From contig JALGQZ010000003.1 of NCBI GenBank assembly GCA_023105745.1, positions 44,540,185 through 44,604,184 of the forward strand: a stretch of DNA of 64,000 nucleotides. Direction: 5' to 3'. The notes beneath the pieces are model-generated. The model was not told the origin of the DNA. It made no database searches and saw only the letters and a program-made list of their open reading frames with translations. Positions within the stretch are counted from its first letter, which is position 1. Every line of letters begins with the position of its first letter. Below, piece after piece: positions 55,592-64,000 of the stretch. A program made the translations under genes and the position numbers. This stretch comes from Austropuccinia psidii. Taxonomy: Eukaryota > Basidiomycota > Pucciniomycetes > Pucciniales > Sphaerophragmiaceae.

Positions 55592-57947
55592 TGTGGGGAC
55601 TCCTTTTGGTGTGGGATGAAATAAGGCAGTACCTTGAGGGGGAAATTATTGGTAAGTCTGTTTTGAATTTCAGAATTGTCCAATAACCATGGGTGCTAAG
55701 GTGTATTAGCTGCCCCTCTAAATAATACTGAAAAGTCAGCCTACAGAGAATCCCAAAGTAAAATAAGATTTGTGGCTTTAACAGATAGAGAAGACTTATC
55801 AGCAGTCTCTGAATCAGACATATCAATAACACTACAGTAAAAACTCTGATCTAAAATTTCTGATAAAATACACACTAAGATTTTTATTTTTTTTTATTTT
55901 AATACAAGTCATGATAATATATATATATATGTTTTGGGTTTCTGTTATTTTAATCAAACTAATGAGAATATTTTTCTTTGTTTTTTTTTAAATAAGAATG
56001 ATAAGAATATAAATTTTTTTATGGTTTTAGGTTGATTATAATGATTTTTTTTATATGAGTACTAATAATAAGACTACTGGATTTGATTCTTTTAGAATTT
56101 TTTTTAATACTGAGTTTATATCACTACTACTTTTTTTTTGCTAATAACACTAAGCTTATGAGCAAGGCTACTAAGCTTTAACTACGGTTATACTACTATT
56201 CTTCACTAATACTAAGCTACTGAGCTTTCACTACGGTTATACTACTATTTTTCACTAATACTAAGCTACTGAGCTTTTCACTACGGTTGTACTACTATTC
56301 TTCACTAATACTAAGCTACTGAGCAAGGCTACTGAGCTTTTACTACGGTTATACTACTATTCTTCACTAATACTAAGCTACTGAGCAAGGCCACTGAGCT
56401 TTTACTATGGTTATACTACTATTCTTCACTAATACTAAGCTTATTGAGAAAGGCTACTGAGCTTTTCACTACTAAAACACTACTAATATTCTAGATATCC
56501 TGCTAGTTCAGGGATGGTGGTGATCCTGGATAGTGGGAACTTGTTTCATGATGATGGGAAAAATGTGGTAGAGAGGACCTCTATTTATAGCTTTTGGGCC
56601 TCCATAGAGCTTCTCAAAATAGGGTACTTTGAAAAAATCATAGTTGAAAGGTTTTTGCTGGTGAGACGTGTAGTTTTGGTGTAGCAGTGTGTTTGCTGAG
56701 AGAATTATGCTGGTGGTGCTTTTTCTTATCAAAATCATGTGATGTATTTGAGATAATTTGGCTGGTGAGATTTTCTTTTTGCCAAGAAAGTGGAGAAAAT
56801 ACAGCTCCTGACAATTGAACTTTCTTCTAGTCATATGATATATATGAGAAAATTATGCTGGTGTTTCTGTTTCTTATCAAAATCATGTGATGTCTTTGAG
56901 ATAATTTTTCTGGTGAGATTTTCTTCTTATCAGAGTCATGTGAGGTAATTGAGATAATATGGCTAGTGATGTTTTCTTGCAGGTGGGGAAAGTGTTTTTG
57001 TTTCTATTTTTACATATGTTACAAGAGAATTATGCTGGTGTTTCTGTTTTAGTATTGTATCATTTCATATGGAGATTGCATCATTTCTATCAAGTTTGAT
57101 GCATGTCATTATTAGTAAGCAAAAATTTGTTCTTGGAAAATATATTGTAATTTTATGCATAGCCTTGAGGTATTTCTTCTTTCAATTGCATCAAGGTGAG
57201 GAAAATATTTTTGTTTCTGTTTTTTACATATGTTATGAGAGAATTATGCTGGTGGTGATTTTGCTTATCAAAATCATGTGATGTATTTGAGATAATTTGG
57301 CTGGTGAGATTTTCTTTTTTCCAAGAAAGTGGAGAAAATACAGCTCCTGACAATTGAGCTTTCTTCAAGTCATATGATATATATGAGAAAATTATGCTGG
57401 TGTTTCTGTTTCTCATCAAAATCATGTGATGTCTTTGAGATAATCTTGCTGGTGACATTTTCATCTTTGGTGACTTTGTTACATATTTTCTGAGAGAATT
57501 CTGCTGGTGTTTCTGTTTTAGTATTGTATCATTTCATATGGAGATTGCATCATTTCTATCAAGTTTGATGTGTGTCATTATTACTAAGCAAACATTTGTT
57601 CTTGGAAAATGTATTGTAATTTTATGCATAGCCTTGAGGTATTTCTTCTTTAAATTGAATCAAGGTGGGGAAAATACAGCTCTGATGCTGTGGTGCGTCT
57701 TCATATACCTTTATTTAGATTAACTCCTTTTAATTGCATAATTTGTTATTGATGATGCAATAAAGTGGATAAATCCTTTGATACTATACTGTTTTGATAA
57801 GATCTTGAGGCTGTGTATTGTATATTTCTTTTTGAAATTTGTAGTTGTAATGTGTAAATATGTTTTGCGTAATTTGTTTTATTATCATTTTTTTCTTTTG
57901 TTTTATTGGTAAGCTTGAAACTGATACTAATGGTATGGAATACCACA
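55592..57947 (-). repeat. Gypsy-E 5' LTR
   Basis: 2,356 bp, minus-strand start TGTGGTATTCCATACC as in Gypsy-C and end GGAGTCCCCACA. It contains the same arrays and TATA box as the 3' LTR with more differences than seen in Gypsy-C or Copia-B. Open frames inside it (for example 56508-56834 minus) are repeated LTR sequence, not genes. Confidence 0.92.
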
Positions 57948-57951
57948 ACGT

Positions 57952-58221
57952 AGTACAACTGTCAAAAACAGTTATACTCTTGGAATATAACCAGGTATAA
58001 TTATAATATTAATTATTGTCATCCAACAGGCAAAGCTGCACCCAGGGCTTTCAACAGCGCTCATTAACACTATTTAATAATAGTAAAGCCCTTAATATTC
58101 AACTTAAAAGCCTTTTTCTTTTTATTATCAAACCTTTTTTTATTAAATTTTATCATTTCACAGTCATAGTTAAAAGTTGTAAATAGTCTTACTACCCTTT
58201 TATCATAGACTCAGCCTGAAA
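57952..58221 (+). repeat. Gypsy-F 5' LTR, second part
   Basis: Resumes after Gypsy-E and its ACGT duplication (57948-57951) and ends GCCTGAAA, the decayed form of CCTGACA in the solo LTR. Total LTR length without the insertion is about 1,426 bp, against 1,439 for the solo copy. Confidence 0.8.
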
Positions 58222-58224
58222 GTT

Positions 58225-58241
58225 TGGGAGCCTGGCCGTGT
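58225..58241 (+). other. Gypsy-F primer-binding site
   Basis: TGGGAGCCTGGCCGTGT begins three bases after the LTR. The leading TGG fits pairing with a tRNA CCA end; the tRNA is not assigned. Confidence 0.5.
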
Positions 58242-58655
58242 TTTAACTTATTTGGACCATTACAAGTGAATTTTTTCTCTTATATTCTTTATTTCTGACA
58301 ATTGCTTTAGCATTTTCAGGCGTCATTTTCTCAAAAATATATACATCTTATATATTTTTTTATTAATTGGTGTATACACCAATATATATCCTTATTATAA
58401 GAATATTTGTCACGTGGCTAATAACCACAAGACCCTTATTTTTTGGCGTTTTTGACATATAAAAACACTTTTTTAGCCATTAATACAGTCTTATTTGTTA
58501 AATAAATTAAAACACCTCTTACTGATAAACTAACAGTTGAGGCGTGGTTGGGCATATTGTTAATTCAATTACACTCTTATACACCACTTTTTGACAGATT
58601 ATACTTGCTAATTACAACTAATCTGTGAGATATTGGTATACAGACAGTATACCAA
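58242..58655 (+). other. Gypsy-F untranslated leader
   Basis: About 410 bp between primer-binding site and the first long frame. A/T-rich, no open frame of note; a TATACACCAATATATA-like inverted stretch lies near 58365-58395. Confidence 0.5.
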
Positions 58656-59153
58656 ATGTCTCTAAGCTGTATATCTGATGTGGAATTGTTAATTCAATTA
58701 CACTTTCATTGTACAAGGGAAAATTGTAGTAATATACAAGCCCAGAGGCCATTCTTAGACGTGCAAACAGCAGTTCAAGAAGTCTTAACTGACATTAAGC
58801 CCTCTTTTTCCTGTTTTGATTCAGTGGAAGAAAGCTTCATACCACTTGAGACCCAGTCACAGGCCAACAAACCAGTGACACCCTCAGAACCAGAGGGCAG
58901 GCACAGTGAAGGCCTTATCACAGCAAAGAAGTGGACACCAATAGCCACCCAGAGGAGTAGAAAGCCACAAAACTCTGCATCAATACAAGGTAATCCAGCC
59001 TTAACATCTTGTACAGGGAAGATTACTATAATTAACCCAGTTGTAACCTCTAAAGGTAAATTGCCAAAAGCAGTAGACAACAAATTTGTACAAGGCACAG
59101 TCAAAGGTAAATACCCTAAGAACATAAAGTTTTTGACTGCTTGCAAACACTGA
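58656..59153 (+). pseudogene. Gypsy-F Gag, N-terminal piece
   Basis: 165 codons (MSLSCISDVELLIQLHFH to NIKFLTACKH). The ATG chosen is simply the first in the frame. The body is Ser/Thr/Pro-rich and shows no sharp motif (SEPEGRHSEGLITAKKWTP, PVVTSKGKLPKAV). It overlaps the next gag piece in another frame, so a frame break separates them. Assigned to gag by position after the leader. Confidence 0.55.
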
Positions 59154-59874
59154 TATGTCACCTATATACCTCAGAGACCTTGGCTTCCAAAGGAACCAAC
59201 CAAAGGACAGAGAAGGATTGTCCAGAGCCAGAATACCTTGAAGAGGACAACTTGGACACAGTAGTGGATGGCAAAACAATGAGGGAGATAATATCAACCT
59301 TGCCATTCACACTCCAATTCAACAGGAACCTCAAACCAGAAGACTGGAAGGATATGGATCAAGCTCTTCAGCTCCACCAGCTCCTCAAGGATTTGTTTCA
59401 ATGGAGCATGGAAAACAAGAGGTTCAACCTGGCATCTCACTGGGAAGAACTTGGAACAAGTTGGCAGGCTATCTGTCTCAAAGAGATAGACTTCAAGGAC
59501 TTCATGGTAATCACCAAAGGTTGGAATCCTACCAGGCAGTTCAGACTCCTGGAGGCAAGGGCACAGAGGATAAGGGAGAATCAAGCCACTATCCAAGCTA
59601 TAGAGGAACAGCTAACCCAGACAGGGCCCACTCAGATTCCTTCAGGCTCACAAGGAACAGGCCAAATCAGCTCTCCAGTGGCTTCAAAGCATTCAGAAAC
59701 CAACATATCAGTGGCCAAGAGTTACCATTCTTCACAATTCTACGACGCTTCCAGGAGAAGACAAGGAAACAAGGGCAAGAACAAACCTCCTTCAACCAGA
59801 GGAGGAAAGAGTCAGACCCTATGATTGAGAAGCTGTTGGACTTGGTAAAAGAAGTACACAAGAACCAAAAGTAG
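59141..59874 (+). pseudogene. Gypsy-F Gag, middle piece
   Basis: The frame 59141-59824 holds a helical gag-like region (LKPEDWKDMDQALQLHQLLK, RFNLASHWEELGTSW, GWNPTRQFRLLEARAQRIRE) and a Ser/Gln-rich linker. After GNKGKNKPP the homologous sequence moves to the frame of 59401-59874 (FNQRRKESDPMIEKLLDLV), ending at TAG 59872-59874. So a frameshift lies near 59790. I recall very similar proteins from rust genomes. Confidence 0.7.
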
Positions 59875-59990
59875 TTGTAAACCACTCTACAATCAGGAGT
59901 CCCATTAATAGAAATATTACCCCCACCCAGATTGAACATAATGTTATCACACCTGAGGTTAACTCAAAAAGTGATGCACTGTGGTTACAA

Positions 59991-60461
59991 ATGTCCCAAT
60001 ATGCTGAGAAAACTCAAAAACAGTTTGCAGAACTTGAAGCAAGCGATGAGAGGATGAAAGAATTAACAGCCTCCATGGATAAAATTGTTAAGACTCTTCA
60101 AGAAGGACATGCTCAATTGAGAAAAGCTCCTGAAGAGACCAACAAAAGGCTGAACCTAGTCTTTGAAGAACAAAACCACAGAAAAAGGGACAGGGATTGT
60201 CTGGATCAAGACATAAACAAATTGTTCAATGTCTACCATAAGATGAAGCCCCAACCACAAGGCCATGTTATGGATAATCCATATCAACCAGATGCCATGC
60301 TGATGAATAAAGCAAGATCTCCATCACAATACCAGGATGGAGATGGCATATCTTATTCAGAGAAGGAAGCCTTCAAACAGCTTCCTGAGGCCTCAAACTG
60401 GCCGGAATTCTCTGGAACAGGAGAATATGATCATATGGAGCTCATATATTATATTGATTGA
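59991..60461 (+). pseudogene. Gypsy-F Gag, coiled-coil piece
   Basis: 156 codons. The first half is a charged helix likely to form a coiled coil (AEKTQKQFAELEASDERMKE, EGHAQLRKAPEETNKRL). The second half leads into the capsid-like region (FKQLPEASNWPEFSGTGEYD). It ends at TGA 60459-60461 in conserved sequence; the following bases still encode capsid-like residues (VPSIPDYWITARL) up to the next piece. Confidence 0.7.
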
Positions 60462-60647
60462 CTCTTCATTGATGTACCAAGCATACCAGATTACTGGATT
60501 ACTGCTAGACTAAATACAGCATTTAAAGTTCATGCTAGTATATGGTAAACAGAAATGAAAAAAAACCATGGCAGAAGGAACTGGCCATCGTGGAAGAGTC
60601 AAATCATCCAAAAGTACAGTAATGGAACTTGGATATAGCAAAGGACA

Positions 60648-61076
60648 ATGTCATTTGACAATGCTAAATACTCTGTGGACAAAGATCCATATAGGTGGTG
60701 TCTTAGACAGTCTAAAAGACTGAAAGCCATTTATCCTCAGCTGAACATCCAAATTAGGAATCACAAACTTCTGACACAACTTCCAGGAGAACTAGAGCAT
60801 GCAGTAAAGTGCAGATGCAACCAAAATTTCACTCTAGATGACATTTCTAATACCTTACAAGATATAAGGAAAAGGACTAATAGAGGGAAATTCAGCCTAT
60901 ATAGAAGCATAAGTTTCAAAGAGAAACAACCTCTCAGGGTGGAGTTTAAAGACAAGCCCAGAGAAAGAGTGGCAGGAGTGGCAAAGAAGAAGAATACTTG
61001 TCACAATTGTGGTTCAACAGACCACTATGGCAACAACTGTCCAAAGGCAAAGAAAAAGGTCTATGCCATTGAGTAA
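60648..61076 (+). pseudogene. Gypsy-F Gag C-terminus with zinc knuckle
   Basis: 142 codons; the ATG is internal and not a true start. It contains YRWCLRQSKRLKAIYPQL, LTQLPGELEHAVKCRC, then a complete CCHC knuckle at residues 118-131 (CHNCGSTDHYGNNC). A TAA at 61074-61076 interrupts, and the frame goes on at 61077. Confidence 0.82.
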
Positions 61077-61265
61077 GTCCCAGAGGATTCTGAATCAGAC
61101 TCCATGGGTGATGCCATCAGAGAACCATCTGATGATGACCAAGACCCCAGAGCAGAATTTGAAGTGGAATACCAAGAGGAAATCACACTAGAAATTCAGG
61201 ACATACAGTTGGAAGTAGGCATGCCACAGGATAATGCCAACAAAAACTTGTGCAAACATACACAA
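61077..61265 (+). pseudogene. Gypsy-F gag-protease linker, left of solo LTR
   Basis: Same frame as the zinc-knuckle piece; acidic linker (SDDDQDPRAEFEVEYQEE, IQDIQLEVGMPQD) ending NKNLCKHTQ at 61265, where the solo LTR enters. The frame resumes at 62710 with DAQTFLVTP. Confidence 0.75.
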
Positions 61266-62704
61266 TGTCAGGATGAAACTATGATAAAGGTGTAAGATAG
61301 GTTAAATACAACTTTAACTATGTTTGTTACACAGTAAAAATAGTTTAAAAAGATTTATAAGGGCTTAAAGATAATTAAATTCAAGATTAAAAGGGCTTTA
61401 CTATATATGATATAGTGGTGGTGAGTGCTGTTGAAAGCCCTGGGTGCAGCTTTATCTGTTGGGTTATAATAATAAAAGTCTACAATAATTAAATTTATAA
61501 TTATATCTGATTATTAACCAAGAGTAAAACTGTTTTTGACAGTTTACTACCTAGTTTTTTCAAGAGCAGGATGAGGAAACAATTCTGGCTGTGAAAAGCC
61601 TCCTTTTTATCCTGAAATGGGGTGGAAAGGGTACTAGACCTTTCCACGTAGAGGAAGGGAAGATTTTTTCACTCTCTAGTACTGTCTTGTGGTATGCAAA
61701 CAGCCTGTATAACCTGTATGGGCTCAGAGGTGGCTTTGAAACCACATCTGGGCAGTTTTCACCAATACAGGGTGAAAAGTTTGATCTGGGGACCTCATAG
61801 CCTGATTCTGACATGTATGACGCGTAGAATGCTGTACAGAAACTGTATGGGACCCCATTATTGACTGCCATATGAGGTATTGAAGTAAAAACATGCTTAT
61901 TTGTCTATTTGACACCTAATATTCATGATTATGGGATATTATCCCATGGTAAAGCTGTATATGACAGCAGGTGGAAATCTGACCTTAAAACAGACATACC
62001 TTTGTCAATTCTTGAGATATCAACCTCAACATTGGCTCAGTGTGTAGCCCTTTATGTGCTCTACACAATGGTACCTCATTTGATATGGGTATCATTAAAT
62101 ATGGCAAAGTTATCCCATGTACAAGAATTTTGTACATTTGCGTGTTTTAGGCAAAAAGCTGTATTGAGCTTGTTTGCCCCATAAATTCTGCTGTAGTTGA
62201 GATATGGGGAAGTGGATAACACCATCAGATAGCCCTGATTGTGCTCTTTCCAAAAAGACCCCACCTCAAGTATGCCACACTAAAACTGGAGAAGTTAGAT
62301 GAGAGGTGAATGTTTTGTTCACCCTTATTTGGCCTGAAATTGACCATAACTCCAGTAATATTGGTGCTAGCTCAGTCTGGCTGGTACCATTGGATAGCCC
62401 TGGATTAGAGCTTCATTTTGAATACCCATTTCATGGGGTTAAGCCTCTCCTTCTAGATTTTAGAAGAGAGGTGAAAATTAAGGTTTATGCTCAGCAATAA
62501 CTTTGAGCAGGAATAACTTTGTTATTTCTTGTCCTATGGTGATGGGACTTATCTTTTCAGAAAGAGGTGAGTTTAATATTTCCTTTAATATCTTTTGAGC
62601 TAATTTGGCTCAGCTCCATGTTTTGGTGGTATCTTGGCTATACCATTGGTTTATAGTATTTTGGCTGTCATGCTTGTGCTCTGGTTTTGAGTCACAGGCT
62701 GACA
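61266..62704 (-). repeat. Solo LTR of the Gypsy-F family, inserted in Gypsy-F
   Basis: 1,439 bp with perfect 6-bp ends TGTCAG...CTGACA and a perfect 5-bp duplication CACAA (61261-61265 and 62705-62709). It is in reverse orientation to the Gypsy-F 5' LTR, which it matches over its whole length. Removing it and one CACAA joins two halves of the pol frame in phase. It is the product of LTR-LTR recombination of a whole element. Confidence 0.93.
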
Positions 62705-63633
62705 CACAAGATGCACAAACATTCCTGGTTACACCAACCAAAGGGATGGCATATATACATGGAACAGCCACAAAAGTGACTGTCTGTATTGACAATGCTC
62801 AACATCCACTGATCATCAGTAGTGGAGCACATTGTTCCATAGTGGCCAGAAAGTATCTGGATAACTACTTCCCAAATTGGGAAGAACAGCTCCTGGCCAC
62901 CAAGGCAAAGAACTTTAAAAGTGCATCAGGGAAGATGACTTCCATTTTGACAATTATCAAATCAATAATTATACCCCATAGGAAAGGTAATATCAGACTC
63001 AAACCAGAGTTTGTAGTGCTTGATGATGCCAACATCCAAGGGTTCTTACTGGGAACAGACTACCAGAGGATGTATGGCATAGATATTTACAACAGTACAA
63101 ATAGGCACATTACCATTGGTACCAACAAGGAAAAGAAATTTACACTTGATATATACCAGATATCTTCTCAAGATCCACTGGAAGAACTTCTGAATCAATT
63201 CAGGGAGGGACAGTTTAGCACTACCCTCACCAGTAAACAAAAACTAAGCTTACTGAAGATGCTGAGGAAGAACAGACCAGCATTTTCCATTGGAAAAGAA
63301 CCATTAGGCAAGATTAAAGGCCATGATATAGAATTATATCTGGATGTTGAAAGACCTTATCCACCCATGCTTAGGAGACCTCCTTATCCAGCAAGCCTGA
63401 AAACCAGGAAAGAAATTGAAAAACACATCAATGAACTCCTGGACATGGATGTCATCAGGAATATTGGACATAATGAAATAGTGGAAATCACCACTCCTGT
63501 CCTAATTACCTGGCATGATGGAAAGTATAGACTGTGTGGAGACTTCAGAGCTCTAAATAACTACACAAAAGCAGACAGGGACCCTATACCCAGGATACCC
63601 CATGCCTTGGATAAGCTGGCTAAAGCCAAATAA
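62705..63633 (+). pseudogene. Gypsy-F protease and reverse transcriptase, first part
   Basis: Open from the solo LTR to TAA 63631-63633. The ATG at 62605 lies in the LTR and is not a true start. Protease: MAYIHGTATKVTVCIDN and LIISSGAHCSIVARKYL, where the catalytic Asp-Ser-Gly is Ser-Ser-Gly. Then GFLLGTDYQRMYGIDI, the connecting region, and the start of RT (MLRRPPYPASLKTRKEIEKH, PVLITWHDGKYRLCGDFRAL). This stop is in conserved sequence (LAKAK-stop-ITNMD). Confidence 0.85.
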
Positions 63634-64000
63634 ATAACCAACATGGATTGTATGAAAGGCTTCCACCAAAATGGAGTTAAACCAAACTCCATGAAATTGC
63701 TCAGAATAATATGCCATATGGGAATATATGAGTATACCAGGATGCTATTTGGCATGAAAAATGCACCAGCCCACTTCCAAAGGATGATGGACACAATATT
63801 TCAAGAAGAAATATTGGAAGGCTGGATGGTGGTATATATTGATGATATCATTATATACTCAGGGACATGGGAAGACCATGTACAATACATAGACAGAGTG
63901 CAAAGTAAATGTACACCCATAAGTCTGAAGATTTCACTGAAAAAGTGTAATTTTGGCCAACAAGAGCTACTAGCTCTAGGACATAAAGTCTCAGGTCTTA
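63634..64000 (+). pseudogene. Gypsy-F reverse transcriptase, core
   Basis: Continues in the same frame to the window end: MDCMKGFHQN, YTRMLFGMKNAPAHFQRMMD, and the catalytic motif MVVYIDDIIIYSGTWEDH. RNase H and integrase should follow outside the window. RT would copy the element RNA into cDNA in the cytoplasmic particle. Confidence 0.85.

Larger units (their letters stand above)
42879..57947 (-). mobile_element. Gypsy-E: Ty3/gypsy element with pol, decayed
   Basis: LTRs 55592-57947 (5') and 42879-45213 (3') on the minus strand, 4-bp duplication ACGT at 42875-42878 and 57948-57951. Order: gag, protease, an ORF with a second protease-like region, a 2.7-kb repeat-bearing spacer, then RT, RNase H and integrase as a separate frame. 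Each domain carries stops or indels, so this copy is dead. Primer-binding site, polypurine tract, U5 and gag-pro match Gypsy-C, making it the pol-carrying relative of that element. Confidence 0.93.
41723..64000 (+). mobile_element. Gypsy-F: Ty3/gypsy element, incomplete at window end
   Basis: 5' LTR 41723-42878 plus 57952-58221 (split by Gypsy-E), primer-binding site at 58225, gag-pol from 58656 to the window end. It inserted into an older LTR of its own family. The coding region has several stops and frameshifts, a solo LTR of the family inside it (61266-62704), and a protease whose catalytic Asp is Ser. The 3' half (rest of RT, RNase H, integrase, 3' LTR) lies outside the window. Confidence 0.88.

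Noticed and set aside
62605..62704. Start of the 342-codon frame that includes Gypsy-F protease and RT
   Set aside because: The first 33 codons are solo-LTR sequence read in frame by chance; the true coding part begins after the target duplication at 62705.

Overview
The window is transposon-rich fungal DNA, most probably from a rust fungus (Pucciniomycotina). The evidence is the very high A+T content, short GT-AG introns of 64-80 bases, Ty1/copia and Ty3/gypsy LTR elements with fungal-type domains, and a Tc1-like DNA transposon. The gypsy proteins look like those I remember from the myrtle rust Austropuccinia psidii; that species guess comes from memory and was not checked. I saw no rRNA gene, tRNA gene, CRISPR array or bacterial feature.

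Layout. (1) 252-4705, minus strand: Copia-A, a decayed copia element with two 185-bp LTRs and a broken gag-pro-int-RT-RH series. (2) 4706-8500: A/T-rich DNA without a credible gene. (3) 8500-10003 and, across a 19.5-kb insertion, 29570-30100: more complex single-copy-looking DNA with a spliced minus-strand transcription unit. (4) 10009-29564, plus: Copia-B (5-bp duplication GAAAA), inserted in that unit. Its 5' LTR is split by Gypsy-C (10491-24779, duplication ACGT), and Gypsy-C is itself split by a Tc1-like transposon (19195-20877, TA duplication). This is a Russian-doll nest three elements deep. (5) 30100-40832: A/T-rich DNA with an LTR-like hairpin (31766) and a fold-back repeat (39058). 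(6) 40833-64000: a second nest. A partial LTR (40833-41722) is cut by Gypsy-F (41723 to beyond the window, plus). The 5' LTR of Gypsy-F is split by Gypsy-E (42879-57947, minus, duplication ACGT). The Gypsy-F coding region is split by a solo LTR of its own family (61266-62704, duplication CACAA).

How the parts relate. Gypsy-C and Gypsy-E belong to one family: they share primer-binding site, polypurine tract, LTR ends, U5, gag and protease. Gypsy-E also carries RT, RNase H and integrase as a separate reading frame beyond a 2.7-kb repeat-filled spacer. Gypsy-C keeps gag, protease and a long spacer with a related short repeat, but has no pol. Its LTRs are nearly identical, so it looks like a recently mobilised non-autonomous partner that relied on pol supplied in trans. 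LTR divergence agrees with the nesting order: Gypsy-C has only a handful of differences over 1,956 bp, Copia-B roughly 1%, Copia-A roughly 11%. No LTR element here has a fully intact coding set; the Tc1-like transposase is the only one that reads through with all catalytic residues.
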